The notes under the pieces are model-generated. The model did not search any database. It was not told the origin of the DNA and saw only the letters and a program-made list of their open reading frames with translations. A DNA stretch of 45,990 bases from Spirochaetota bacterium (GTDB taxonomy: Bacteria > Spirochaetota > Spirochaetia > Treponematales > Rectinemataceae): assembly GCA_029265255.1 (NCBI GenBank), contig JAJUJQ010000012.1, positions 1 through 45,990 of the forward strand, given 5' to 3'. A program made the translations under genes and the position numbers. Position 1 is the first letter of the stretch, and every line of letters starts with the position of its first letter. Below, in pieces: positions 8,819-17,393 of this stretch.

Positions 8819-9179
8819 CCTCCATGGCCCGGTATTCCATGACCAGCGACATGACATAGGTCACGATATCCATGTCAAGCTCGTCGGCGCAGTCCCGAAC
8901 GAGATCCCTCAATTCCTTCCACTCGGAGAGAGTCAGTGGCGTGCCGTCATAGCTTTTCAATAATATGATCGCGAAGGTGGCGAGCACCAATGGAGCGCGC
9001 TCGGGATTGCTTCGCAGTTTTTCCAAGGCGAGTGACACAAGCGCCTCACGCGCGGAGCGCGGCAAGGCTGCCGCGGCATGGGCGACCGCCTGTTCCACCT
9101 CGCCTTCCGTCCACTGCCGGTGCGCTAGCCCGTTCAGTGAATCAAGGAGATCGTTGGCGGTTTTTATTTCGGGTTTCAT
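8811..9179 (-). CDS. Small conserved-looking protein of unknown function
   Basis: A 122-residue, soluble, mostly helical and acidic protein that I do not recognise. It has no signal peptide or membrane segment. GGGAGG lies shortly before its ATG at 9179, which supports the start. It is the first gene of a tightly overlapped minus-strand cluster with the methyltransferase and the Slt-type transglycosylase. Codon use is like its neighbours, and the 8-base overlap with the methyltransferase start argues that it is a real gene. Confidence 0.65.
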   Translation of the reverse strand: MKPEIKTANDLLDSLNGLAHRQWTEGEVEQAVAHAAAALPRSAREALVSLALEKLRSNPERAPLVLATFAIILLKSYDGTPLTLSEWKELRDLVRDCADELDMDIVTYVMSLVMEYRAMEDD

Positions 9180-9245
9180 GGGAGCCTCCCGCGTATCGTC
9201 ATATTATCGGCTATCAAAAAGCCTGTCTTGAAGATAATACAGGAA

Positions 9246-9920
9246 TCAGGCGAGCACGCACAGGAGAATCGCGGCGTCATAGAGCGCGTGCCCGAGTGCG
9301 AGCGCGTGAAGGCGGTATCCTTTCAACCGTAAAAAAGAATACAAGACCGCGATGGCTGCCGCGAAGAGAATACCATACAGACCCTGGGCGTGATGCGAAA
9401 GCGCGAAGATCAGGACCGAAACCCCGGCAGCCGCCGTCTGACGTGCTCCCGCGCTGGTAAGGCCATCTAAGACAAAGAAGCGGAAGAACATTTCTTCCGA
9501 GTAACCGACAGAAAGGCTCGAGATAAGCGCTAAGGGGACGAGCAGCCAGAATGCCATATCGGATCGATAGACGAAAAGGGGGTTAAGGCTGCCCCCGAGG
9601 CGGGTGATAGTGACGCTGATCGCGGCGCACCCCAGGCTCATGGCCGCCACGGCAACCGCCTGGCGCCGCTCCGCGTTGGTGGGAGCGCGAAAAAGAAGCG
9701 CGCGGCCTCTCGCGAGGTCAACCTGGCCGAATGCTGGGCTTGATGAAATGTAGAGGATGACCGCGATACGGACTGCATTCTTGAGTGTGACGGTGACAAA
9801 CCACAGCACGGTAAAGGGTGTCGGCCATGGAAACCCGAGCAGCAGGTCGGACCATACGACAAAGTAGGCAAGCAGGATGTACAGGTAGCTTGCGTGGCGG
9901 TCCAGCGGTGTGTCGGTCAT
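9246..9920 (-). CDS. CPBP family intramembrane metalloprotease
   Basis: A 224-residue membrane protein with about six hydrophobic segments. The CPBP (CAAX protease/Abi) signature is present: EEMFFR at residues 142-147 (motif 1, E-E-x-x-x-R), FALSHHAQG at about 172-180 (motif 2 with the metal-binding His), and a third conserved His in the C-terminal segment near ALGHALYDA. Bacterial CPBP proteins are membrane proteases or scaffolds with varied roles, including bacteriocin immunity; the substrate here is unknown. No Shine-Dalgarno sequence is seen, and a TAGAGT hexamer ends 6 bases before the ATG. Confidence 0.82.
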   Translation of the reverse strand: MTDTPLDRHASYLYILLAYFVVWSDLLLGFPWPTPFTVLWFVTVTLKNAVRIAVILYISSSPAFGQVDLARGRALLFRAPTNAERRQAVAVAAMSLGCAAISVTITRLGGSLNPLFVYRSDMAFWLLVPLALISSLSVGYSEEMFFRFFVLDGLTSAGARQTAAAGVSVLIFALSHHAQGLYGILFAAAIAVLYSFLRLKGYRLHALALGHALYDAAILLCVLA

Positions 9921-10018
9921 AGCAGCACTCTACCTTACTACGAAATGAAATTCCTGTCATGGGTTGATGAAGCGAGGGCGGGGTGGAAACGCGATCCTCA
10001 AGAGGAGAGGCAGAATGT

Positions 10019-11683
10019 ATGAGAAAGCCTGGCCGGCTCTTGCGATATTCATGGCTTGGCGCGAGGCGCGCGGCGCGGTGGTGCATCGCGAAGGTGGAAC
10101 CAGCCTGCTTGGCTGCGCTGGGGATGTGGCTCGGGCTGAGCATAGGGGGAAGCGGCCTGGCGCAGCTGGGGTGTGCAGTGGCCCTTGGTGCCTTCGGTTG
10201 TACAGTTGCCGAACTGCTGCCAATACAGGGGAGGACGTTATCTGAGCAGCGTTTGGCGCGGTTTCAGAGACGCATGGTGCCAGCGGCATTCTGTATCGGT
10301 TTGGTGCTGGCGGGGGCGGTGACGCGCTATCGGTCGCACATCGCGCAGGTCCCCTCGTCTATCGTCTTGCAGCGCGCCGGTGTGTCCCGAGCACTCACGC
10401 TTGCGGCTGTGGAAGGCATGCTCGCCGCCGATTCGCAGACCACCGCCAGGCGATACCGAAGCCTGCAACTCGACGTCGCGTGTCTGGAATATGGAAGCGG
10501 TCCCTTGGCAGTACGAATAGAGCCAATTGCACGCGCCCCCAGCAAATCGAGCCTAGCCCGCCCGGGGGCGAGACTTTGGGCTGGTTCGTCTGTCAGGCTG
10601 GAAGGGCTGCAATCAGATGGAGGGGGGCGTAATGAGGTGATATTTGCGGAACGCATCGAGCTGCTCAATGGAAATCAGCCTGGCCTTGCGGCATGGTTTG
10701 CGCGCGTGAGGACTAGTCTGGCAGCAGGTTTTTCGTATGCTGTTTCCAGAGCGGCTGGGCGTGCTGGCCCACTCGCGAACGCCTTGCTGCTTGGCGTTAA
10801 GGATGACATTGATTCGGAATATCGCGATCTGTTCAGGGCTGCGGGATGCAGCCATCTTCTTGCGCTGTCTGGGCAGCACCTCTCCATCATCTGCGCGCTC
10901 GCCGCCTTCGTCTGGAAGCGCTTGTTCCGCCGCGAAGGAATGGTCCGTCGAATTGCCCTGTGCTTCGCGTGGTTTTTTGTATGGCTGGCGGGTCCTGGCC
11001 CCTCGCTGCGGCGGGCGGCTTTTATGATGAGTGTGAACGAAATCGCTCGAACCCTCGACAGACCGCAGCGCGGCATTGTTGCGCTTTCCCTTGCGTCTCT
11101 CGCGCTTGCGCTTGTTTCGCCGCCCGATCTCATGTCCCTCTCGAGCATTTTTTCGTATTCGTCCATGGCAGGTCTGATCGTGCTCGCGCCGCGTGCCGCG
11201 TCCATGCTGCGACGCTGGCTGCCGCCTTTCCTCGCGGAGTCTTTGGCGGCCTCCTGTGCCGCGCTCTGCGCGACCGCTCCGGTATCAATGATAAATTTCG
11301 GCATGTTCAGCGTTGCTGGCATTTTTGCCGCGCCCGTTTCTGGCGCAGTTATGCTTGCGTTCATGTGGACAGCGCTGACGGCGGGGGTGGTCGCGGTATT
11401 TCTCCCTCGAATCTCGTTTGTGAGCGCCCCCATTCTTGAGCTGCTGGAAAAGGTGCTTCTTGCCGTGCTGGACATCGGCTCGCGCATTGCGCCGGTACAG
11501 GCGGCAAGTCGTGATACCCAATTTTTATGGTTGATGATCATTGCCGCATTTGCGGCCCTGCTGTATGCTGGTCCTGTGTATTCTTCTCGTATGGCCGCGC
11601 TAAGATATCGCGCGGAACGAACCCGGGCTGAAGAAGCCTTCCGCGCACGGAAGGCGTTGCTCAGGATGTGGATCGATGAATGA
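10019..11683 (+). CDS. comEC: ComEC/Rec2-family DNA-uptake channel protein without hydrolase domain
   Basis: A 554-residue polytopic membrane protein. The Competence domain is recognised by GVKDDIDSEYRDLFRAAG followed by SHLLALSGQHLSII and the later GPGPSLRRAAFMM, all typical of ComEC. ComEC forms the inner-membrane channel for single-stranded DNA during transformation. The C-terminal metallo-beta-lactamase-like domain found in the full-length family is absent: the protein ends about 40 residues after the last membrane segment. The start at 10019 is chosen for GGAGAGG 8 bases upstream; a GTG at 9983 is also in frame. The stop overlaps the rsmA start by four bases (ATGA), so they are cotranscribed. 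Confidence 0.82.
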   Translation: MRKPGRLLRYSWLGARRAARWCIAKVEPACLAALGMWLGLSIGGSGLAQLGCAVALGAFGCTVAELLPIQGRTLSEQRLARFQRRMVPAAFCIGLVLAGAVTRYRSHIAQVPSSIVLQRAGVSRALTLAAVEGMLAADSQTTARRYRSLQLDVACLEYGSGPLAVRIEPIARAPSKSSLARPGARLWAGSSVRLEGLQSDGGGRNEVIFAERIELLNGNQPGLAAWFARVRTSLAAGFSYAVSRAAGRAGPLANALLLGVKDDIDSEYRDLFRAAGCSHLLALSGQHLSIICALAAFVWKRLFRREGMVRRIALCFAWFFVWLAGPGPSLRRAAFMMSVNEIARTLDRPQRGIVALSLASLALALVSPPDLMSLSSIFSYSSMAGLIVLAPRAASMLRRWLPPFLAESLAASCAALCATAPVSMINFGMFSVAGIFAAPVSGAVMLAFMWTALTAGVVAVFLPRISFVSAPILELLEKVLLAVLDIGSRIAPVQAASRDTQFLWLMIIAAFAALLYAGPVYSSRMAALRYRAERTRAEEAFRARKALLRMWIDE

Positions 11684-12591
11684 ACAGTTCTAACCTGAAT
11701 TACGACTCACCCGCCTCCATCCGGCAGGTCATGGAACAGGCAGGTCTTGCCGCCAGCAAGCGGTTTGGCCAGAACTTTCTGATCGATCGCAGCGTGCGTA
11801 CCCGTATCGCGGATGCGCTTGAAACAAGCCCAGGGATGCTGGTATGGGAAATTGGTCCCGGAATTGGCGCGATGACTGGTCTCATGCTCGGACGGGGAGC
11901 GCGGCTTGTAGCCTTCGAAATAGATTACGGCTTTGTCCGCTTTCTTAGGGAGCTTTACGGTACCCATCCCGATTTCACGGTCGTCGAAGGCGACATGCTG
12001 AAGACATGGCGTTCCCAACCCGATAAACCCGACCGTATCTTCGGGAATCTTCCCTACAACGCTGCCTTTCCCATCATCGCGGACTTGCTGGAGCGGGATT
12101 GTGTTCCTCCAGTGATGGTCTTCACTCTTCAAAAAGAAGCGGCCCATCGCCTTGTCGCACGGCCGGGCACAAAAGATTACTCTTCGCTGAGTATACTTTG
12201 CGCATCGGTCTGTCAGGCGCGGATTCTCTTCGATATAGGCGCGTCCTCATTCTGGCCCCAGCCCCGGGTGACCAGCTCGGTAGTGAAGCTAGTACCCTCA
12301 TCCTCGCCGGTTCCGGTCGAATTCCGCCGGGACTTCTCGCGTTTTGTACGCGCGGCATTTTCGACACGCCGCAAGACTCTGCGTAACGCCTTGCAGGTTT
12401 GGGCGCACGCGCAGTTTCCAGGGCTTTCGGACAATGCATTCAGCGCTCGACTCGCACAGGCGCTCGCAGACCTCGGCAAGCCGCCTGAATCACGCGCAGA
12501 AGCCCTCGGTCCAGCGGAACTGTTCCAGCTTTTCAGGCTTCTTGGTCCGGATGGCGCTGCTGGTGGTAGCCTGTCCCAACGGCCAGAATAG
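11680..12591 (+). CDS. rsmA: 16S rRNA dimethyladenosine transferase
   Basis: This enzyme (also KsgA) dimethylates two adjacent adenosines in the loop of helix 45 of 16S rRNA during small-subunit maturation, using SAM. The 303-residue product has the family markers: KRFGQNFLID near residue 28, the SAM-binding GPGIG at 59-63, the acidic residue in FEID after the next strand, and the NLPYN catalytic motif at residues 123-127. The C-terminal region contains FSTRRKTLRNAL, the usual rRNA-binding part. It overlaps comEC by four bases and probably shares its transcript. Confidence 0.93.
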   Translation: MNSSNLNYDSPASIRQVMEQAGLAASKRFGQNFLIDRSVRTRIADALETSPGMLVWEIGPGIGAMTGLMLGRGARLVAFEIDYGFVRFLRELYGTHPDFTVVEGDMLKTWRSQPDKPDRIFGNLPYNAAFPIIADLLERDCVPPVMVFTLQKEAAHRLVARPGTKDYSSLSILCASVCQARILFDIGASSFWPQPRVTSSVVKLVPSSSPVPVEFRRDFSRFVRAAFSTRRKTLRNALQVWAHAQFPGLSDNAFSARLAQALADLGKPPESRAEALGPAELFQLFRLLGPDGAAGGSLSQRPE

Positions 12592-12664
12592 AGTAGGAAG
12601 CGCTGTCTGCTCACCAGTCTGGCGACGGGCGCATATCCCCCGCGTGACAACCCGAAGCCGCTTC

Positions 12665-12693
12665 TTGCTGAAAAGCGCCCATTTCTTTATCAT
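12665..12693 (+). promoter_or_regulatory. Promoter directly before the bactofilin gene
   Basis: -35 TTGCTG (12665-12670), 17-base spacer, -10 TATCAT (12688-12693). The ATG is at 12703 and no Shine-Dalgarno sequence lies between, so the mRNA may be leaderless or have a leader of only a few bases. Confidence 0.5.
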
Positions 12694-12702
12694 ACGAATG
12701 CA

Positions 12703-13056
12703 ATGAGCGATAACGACATCACACCGAGCGTCGTGGAGGAAGAAGAAGTCGATACCGTCATCGGCTCCGAAATCGAGCTGGAAGGCGAGATCGAATCCCG
12801 GCACTCGCTCATGATAAAAGGGAAGATCCGCGGCCGCATCGAATGTGGAGAAGAGCTCTACATCACGGAACAAGCTGATATCCGCGCAAATATTCATGCC
12901 GCTTCTGTCATCATTCGCGGCAAGGTAAGCGGTGACATCACGGCGGACACGCTCATCGCGATACTCGATCTGGGGCATGTGGAAGGCAGCCTGAGCGCGC
13001 CGGACATCTATCTTTCGCCTCACTGTTTTTTTGAAGGAACGAAGGTCATTACCTGA
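12703..13056 (+). CDS. Bactofilin (polymer-forming cytoskeletal protein)
   Basis: A 117-residue protein with the bactofilin beta-helix pattern: repeated short strands with alternating Gly and Ile/Val, as in LMIKGKIRGRIECGEELYI, IRANIHAASVIIRGKVSGDI and LGHVEGSLSAPDIYL. The N-terminal 20 residues are acidic and probably disordered. Bactofilins polymerise without nucleotide and shape cells or place cell-wall enzymes. Its stop codon shares one base with the start of the TPR gene (TGATG), so the two are translated together. Confidence 0.9.
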   Translation: MSDNDITPSVVEEEEVDTVIGSEIELEGEIESRHSLMIKGKIRGRIECGEELYITEQADIRANIHAASVIIRGKVSGDITADTLIAILDLGHVEGSLSAPDIYLSPHCFFEGTKVIT

Positions 13057-13715
13057 TGAATACGCGCGTATTGCTGATCATCTGTATTGCGCTGACAGCC
13101 GTGAATAACTTGCCCGCCCAGCAGCCCGCTTCAGAGGTCGCGGTGCCTTACGGCATGCAGGGCTCCGATCTCTTGCGCATGAGTACCGAAGGCCGCCACG
13201 GCGAGGTTGTCCTCCTGGCACCCGAATTGATCAGAAAGAACCCCCAGGATACCGATGCATGGATTGGCTTTGCCTGGAGTCTCAATGCTCTCAAGCAGTA
13301 CACAAAATCCCTTGAAATCGCGCGCCAAGGATATGCGAAATTCAAGGATCCCCGTCTTTCCCAGGCGATCGGCGAATCGAGCTATTATCTGGGAGAAAAC
13401 GAAGCGGCGCTTGCTGCCTTTCGTGAATACCTCGCGAGATTTCCTGAAGGTTCGAGGGCCGCCGTAAGCTACTACTTTTGCGGCGAGCTGTACCTGCGCA
13501 TGGGGATGTTCAACCATGCCGATATCGCATTCAGCACGGCCTTGCAGTATAGCCCATCCAATGCCCGCTGGTGGGAACGCCTCGGCTGGGCGCGGGAAAA
13601 GAGCGCGCGCTACCTTGCCGCCCTCAAAGCGTACGAAAAAGCGCTCAGCCTGAACCCTTCCCTGCAGGACGCCCTGAACGGCAAGGCGCGCATGCTCGCG
13701 AAAATTAAAAGCTGA
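13056..13715 (+). CDS. Exported TPR protein
   Basis: A 219-residue protein with an N-terminal signal peptide (MNTRVLLIICIALTAVNNL, probable cut before QQPASE) and several tetratricopeptide repeats. The clearest are near the C-terminus: ARWWERLGWAREKSARYLAA followed by LKAYEKALSLNPSLQDALNG. It should lie in the periplasm and serve as a protein-binding scaffold; the partner is unknown. It overlaps the bactofilin gene by one base, so a link to envelope structure is plausible but is inference. Confidence 0.75.
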   Translation: MNTRVLLIICIALTAVNNLPAQQPASEVAVPYGMQGSDLLRMSTEGRHGEVVLLAPELIRKNPQDTDAWIGFAWSLNALKQYTKSLEIARQGYAKFKDPRLSQAIGESSYYLGENEAALAAFREYLARFPEGSRAAVSYYFCGELYLRMGMFNHADIAFSTALQYSPSNARWWERLGWAREKSARYLAALKAYEKALSLNPSLQDALNGKARMLAKIKS

Positions 13716-13732
13716 GGGCGGGGCATTATAAA

Positions 13733-15121
13733 ATGACATTGCTGCGTGTCGCTTTTCAGACTCTGGGCTGCAAGCTCAATCAGCTTGAGAGCGAATCGAT
13801 TGCCGACCGCTTTCTCGCGGCTGGTGCGGTCCTGGTCAGCGCTTACGAAGAAGCGGATCTCTACGTCATCAATACCTGCACGGTAACATCCAAGGCCGAG
13901 CAGAAAGCGAGGCGGGACATCAGGGCAGTGCTGACCCGAAACCCTCACGCGGTGGTCGTAGCGACCGGCTGTTACGCTCAAATGGATCCTACGGCTCTGC
14001 GTGCCCTTGGAGAGCGAGTTGTCGTGCTGGAAGGCGACTTTAAGGCTGGCCTTTTGTCGCTGGCAGGATGGCTTTCGGACCACTGGCAGGGGCATGGAGA
14101 CCTTCTGTACGCGGTACGCGAATGGCAGCAGGAGCTGGAGGTGGATACGGCGCGCGACCGCTTCGCCTTCCATCCCGAACGATTTGCCATGCATACCCGC
14201 CCAGCGCTCAAAATTCAAGACGGCTGCAATCATCGCTGTGCCTACTGCCGGGTCTGCCTGGCGCGCGGAAAGTCAGTGTCGCTTCCCGCGGAGGACGCGC
14301 TCGCGCGTGTACGCGCTCTGGAAGCGGCAGGCAAGGCCGAAGTAGTACTGACAGGCGTCAATCTGGCTCAATACGCCGCGCCGTGGAGCGAGGTTTCCGG
14401 ACACGCGAGTATCGATTTTCCCCGCCTCGTCGAATTCCTCATTCGCGAAACCGATTCCATCGCGTTCCGTATTTCGAGCTATGAGCCCGAATGCATCGAC
14501 GACGCTTTCCTTGCCATGTTCGCCAGCCCTCGGGTACGCCCGCACCTGCACCTTTCGGTCCAGTCGGGCTGTACCGAGACCCTGCGCCGAATGGCCCGTC
14601 CTTACAGCGCGGCTCGTGTGCGTCAGGCGGTGCGGGACATCCGCGGCGTGCGCGACGACCCCTTTCTGGCCTGTGATATCATTGCCGGGTTCCCCGGCGA
14701 GACCGATGAGGAATTCGAGCGGACATTCGGTCTTCTGGAAGAACTTGATTTTGCCTGGATCCACGCGTTTCCGTTCAGCCCGAGGCCCGGAACCCCGGCG
14801 TGGGACATGAGGCCTCGAATCCCCGAACGCGTCGCGGGCGGCCGAACCGCGCGCCTTATCGCGCTGGCGCATAGGGGCAAGGCTCGGTATATCGAGCGCT
14901 GGACAGGGCGCACGGTCAGAATGGTCATCGAAGGCGCAGCGGAAGAAGAACCCGTGCATGGCACGACCGAAAATTACCTCAAGGCCGCGTTGATGGAGCC
15001 TGCGCGCACCACGGAACTGCCCCGCACGCTCTCAATCTACCAGCCCGGTCGCGAAATCGAGGTGCGGATTCAGGGATCGTCCGCCATCCTCGGCTTTGAG
15101 GCCAATGCCGCTATCGTGTGA
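13733..15121 (+). CDS. mtaB: tRNA t6A37 methylthiotransferase
   Basis: MtaB converts t6A37 to ms2t6A37 in ANN-decoding tRNAs, using two [4Fe-4S] clusters and radical SAM chemistry. The 462-residue product shows the three N-terminal cluster cysteines (GCKLNQLE at Cys13, NTCTVT at Cys49, TGCYAQ at Cys80) and the radical-SAM CxxxCxxC motif DGCNHRCAYC at Cys165, 169 and 172. The segment VVLTGVNLAQY is typical of MtaB (YqeV/TIGR01579) rather than MiaB or RimO. A C-terminal TRAM-like domain of about 60 residues follows. tsaC in the same window makes the precursor of its substrate. It begins 17 bases after the TPR gene. Confidence 0.92.
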   Translation: MTLLRVAFQTLGCKLNQLESESIADRFLAAGAVLVSAYEEADLYVINTCTVTSKAEQKARRDIRAVLTRNPHAVVVATGCYAQMDPTALRALGERVVVLEGDFKAGLLSLAGWLSDHWQGHGDLLYAVREWQQELEVDTARDRFAFHPERFAMHTRPALKIQDGCNHRCAYCRVCLARGKSVSLPAEDALARVRALEAAGKAEVVLTGVNLAQYAAPWSEVSGHASIDFPRLVEFLIRETDSIAFRISSYEPECIDDAFLAMFASPRVRPHLHLSVQSGCTETLRRMARPYSAARVRQAVRDIRGVRDDPFLACDIIAGFPGETDEEFERTFGLLEELDFAWIHAFPFSPRPGTPAWDMRPRIPERVAGGRTARLIALAHRGKARYIERWTGRTVRMVIEGAAEEEPVHGTTENYLKAALMEPARTTELPRTLSIYQPGREIEVRIQGSSAILGFEANAAIV

Positions 15122-15192
15122 GTATCAAAGCCGCACGGTCTGGCGGTTTCTCGTCATTGAGCAGATAATGTGATCAATCCGCGCCCTTCTCC

Positions 15193-15220
15193 TTGAAATG
15201 TGGTAAAAATGCATTACTAT
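15193..15220 (+). promoter_or_regulatory. Promoter of the lipoprotein / outer-membrane protein pair
   Basis: -35 TTGAAA (15193-15198), 16-base spacer, -10 TACTAT (15215-15220). About 40 bases of leader follow before TAAGGAGG and the ATG at 15267. Confidence 0.5.
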
Positions 15221-15266
15221 TTACATGAGGATTAAAGGGCTATATCTTAGTAAGGAGGAGGCACTC

Positions 15267-15938
15267 ATGCGTAAATCATATGTGATTCTGACGCTTCTCG
15301 TCGCTGCGGCAGCGCTCGCGCTGACCGGCTGCGAGCTGCTGTTCCAGAATCAATTCAAAGCGGCGGGATTGGGGCAGCCGGATCCTGCACAACTGGCGGA
15401 GCAGGTCAACAGCGATGATCCGGTGGTTGCGCAGACCGCCCAGGTCACGCTGATCGAACAGAAACTGCAAGAGACTGGTGCCAGCCAGATCGTTGCATCC
15501 ATCAATGTGGCGAAACTCGCTGATGTAGGAGATGATAAAAATCAGATTGTGAATGCGATCATCCCAACAACTTTGCAGGGACCAGAGAAGCAGGAGGATT
15601 TGGCAAAGGCCATCAACAGCCTTGCAGAGCTCAAGACCGATATCGATAACCTAGCGCAATCCATTAAGGAAGATCCGAGCAATGTTACAGAGGCAGCGAA
15701 GGATCAGCTGCAGACAGCGCTCCTGGTGACGGTCATTGCGGCACTAGAGCCAGCTAACCCTGCTGAGACTGTAGGAGATGCGGTCGCCAAGTTTGTCAAT
15801 GCCGGCAGCGAAGCAAAGCCTGAAGACTACTTCAAGGCTCCTGATCTGGATACACTCAAGAACAACGATACCATAGCCACTCTTCTCGATGCGAACGGCT
15901 ATGGCACACTTGAAGACTTCTTCAATAGCTTCAAATAA
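15267..15938 (+). CDS. Lipoprotein of unknown function
   Basis: A 223-residue protein with a lipoprotein signal peptide: a long Ala/Leu-rich core ending in the lipobox LTGC, lipidated Cys at residue 22. The mature part is soluble, acidic and mostly helical, with many Gln, Asp and Lys residues and no domain that I recognise. The ATG at 15267 is preceded by TAAGGAGG at the right distance. It sits 14 bases before a FadL-like outer-membrane barrel gene, and AAAGGAG lies between them, so the two are probably cotranscribed and may act together at the outer membrane. Confidence 0.75.
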   Translation: MRKSYVILTLLVAAAALALTGCELLFQNQFKAAGLGQPDPAQLAEQVNSDDPVVAQTAQVTLIEQKLQETGASQIVASINVAKLADVGDDKNQIVNAIIPTTLQGPEKQEDLAKAINSLAELKTDIDNLAQSIKEDPSNVTEAAKDQLQTALLVTVIAALEPANPAETVGDAVAKFVNAGSEAKPEDYFKAPDLDTLKNNDTIATLLDANGYGTLEDFFNSFK

Positions 15939-15952
15939 TAAAGGAGCACACC

Positions 15953-17119
15953 ATGAAACGTATGATTTTAATATTCGCTGCATTCGCCATCATGGTCAGT
16001 GTGGTCCCGGCACAGACGGCTATCCCAGGCGTCACCCCCAAGGATGCCCGCTCGATGGGCATGGGTGGAGCCTTCAGGGTATTCAGTGACGGCTTTTCGA
16101 GCTTCTACGGGAACCCCGCCGGGTTTGCCGGCATGGGTTCGCTCACGCTGGCCGACATAAGCGCTTGGGCGTATGTCAAGCCCACCGAGGATACTCTCAC
16201 AAATCTTGAAAAACTTACTAATGAAAGCACCAGCGATGTAGAGATCGCCGAGATTCTTGGCGAAATGATCGGAACGAACGGGTTCGGCGCTGGCGCGTCG
16301 CTCGGCGCGGGGTGGGCTGGCAAGGGATTTGCCCTTGGCGCGAACATCATCATGGATTTGCCTGTCGCTGGGGCGTTCCCGCTGAGCACCAAAGTAAAGA
16401 CAGTATCCCAGGCCGACCTGGTTCTGGGCTTAGGCATTCCGATCAGAATGGGGCCGATCGGCCTCAAGATCGGATTCGACGGGCGAGTGTTCTACCGGCT
16501 CAATGCACCTTCCAGCGGATGGACTTTTGTCGACATTGCCACAGCGCTTCTTGGAGACGGGGAGATTGATGATACCCTGCTCCAGAGCCTCAAATTGCAC
16601 GCTGGTTACGGTTTTGCCGCCGATGCCGGTGCGGTACTCAATATCGGGCCGCTTCTCTTTGGTTTCTCGGTGCGCGACCTCGGGCTCGCATTCAAGATGA
16701 AGGAAATCTCGGTTTATGACGTCATTCAGGGAGGGCCCGCGTCTCTTCCTACCGACGGTACCATTCCCTACGCGCTGACACCTGAATATGCTGCGGGCAT
16801 CGGTGTCCGGCTGTTTGAGAACCGGCTGTTTGAGCCTTCGATTTACGCGGAAGTCGAGGATCCTGTCAGCCTTTTTAGCAGTGCTGATATACTGACCGAT
16901 GTATTTAATAAACTGCATGCGGGAGCCCAGCTCAGACTGCTTCGGTTCATCACGGCACGAGCCGGATTGAACAAGGGATGGATCAGTGTAGGCGCGGGCA
17001 TCGATCTTGCGATGTTCGAACTGGACGCAGCAGTATTTACAGAAGAGCTTGGACTGTACCCGGGCAATAAAGGCCGCAGCGGCATTTCAATTCAGGCCGC
17101 GGTCCGCTTCGGGCGCTGA
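15953..17119 (+). CDS. FadL/UPF0164-like outer-membrane beta-barrel protein
   Basis: A 388-residue protein with a signal peptide (cut after VPA or PAQ). The mature start has the motif ARSMGMGGAFRVFSDGFSS and YGNPAGFA, typical of FadL/PorV-like barrels and of the UPF0164 family known in treponemes. Amphipathic beta strands run to the end; the C-terminal strand ends in IQAAVRFGR rather than Phe. FadL-type proteins let hydrophobic molecules pass the outer membrane; the ligand here is unknown. It follows the lipoprotein gene by 14 bases and ends before a strong terminator. Confidence 0.75.
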   Translation: MKRMILIFAAFAIMVSVVPAQTAIPGVTPKDARSMGMGGAFRVFSDGFSSFYGNPAGFAGMGSLTLADISAWAYVKPTEDTLTNLEKLTNESTSDVEIAEILGEMIGTNGFGAGASLGAGWAGKGFALGANIIMDLPVAGAFPLSTKVKTVSQADLVLGLGIPIRMGPIGLKIGFDGRVFYRLNAPSSGWTFVDIATALLGDGEIDDTLLQSLKLHAGYGFAADAGAVLNIGPLLFGFSVRDLGLAFKMKEISVYDVIQGGPASLPTDGTIPYALTPEYAAGIGVRLFENRLFEPSIYAEVEDPVSLFSSADILTDVFNKLHAGAQLRLLRFITARAGLNKGWISVGAGIDLAMFELDAAVFTEELGLYPGNKGRSGISIQAAVRFGR

Positions 17120-17196
17120 GCCTCTATTTTTAAAGCCGCCTTCCGGTCTTGGCGGGCCTGGAGGCGCTTCAAATTGAAGTCTTTGAATGATGCGAC

Positions 17197-17225
17197 AAGC
17201 CGCTCCCTCGGGAGCGGCTTTTTTT
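17197..17225 (+). terminator. Strong intrinsic terminator
   Basis: AAGCCGCTCC (17197-17206) pairs perfectly with GGAGCGGCTT (17211-17220) around a CTCG tetraloop, followed by a run of T. It ends the outer-membrane protein transcript. Confidence 0.95.
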
Positions 17226-17245
17226 ATGCCCAACCTGTGCCATTA

Positions 17246-17274
17246 TTGACAATTGACCTGATTTCCGCTAGTGT
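17246..17274 (+). promoter_or_regulatory. Promoter of tRNA-Lys
   Basis: -35 TTGACA (17246-17251), 17-base spacer, -10 TAGTGT (17269-17274), about 46 bases before the tRNA. Confidence 0.65.
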
Positions 17275-17320
17275 AACAACCCGCGGCAAGGATACGTCCC
17301 GCCGCAGCATGCGAACAAAC

Positions 17321-17393
17321 GGGCCGCTAGCTCAGTAGGCAGAGCAACGCCCTTTTAAGGCGTGGGTCCCCGGTTCGAATCCGGGGCGGCTCA
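17321..17393 (+). tRNA. tRNA-Lys(TTT)
   Basis: A 73-base cloverleaf: acceptor GGGCCGC pairs with GCGGCTC (one G-T pair), anticodon loop CTTTTAA with anticodon TTT, and T-arm CCCCGGTTCGAATCCGGGG. Discriminator A; no CCA is encoded. Remnants of decayed genes start directly at its 3' end. Confidence 0.95.

Noticed and set aside
10675..11541. Long minus-strand open frame opposite comEC
   Set aside because: GC-rich codon use leaves antisense frames open; the protein has no domain-like pattern and comEC on the other strand is clear.
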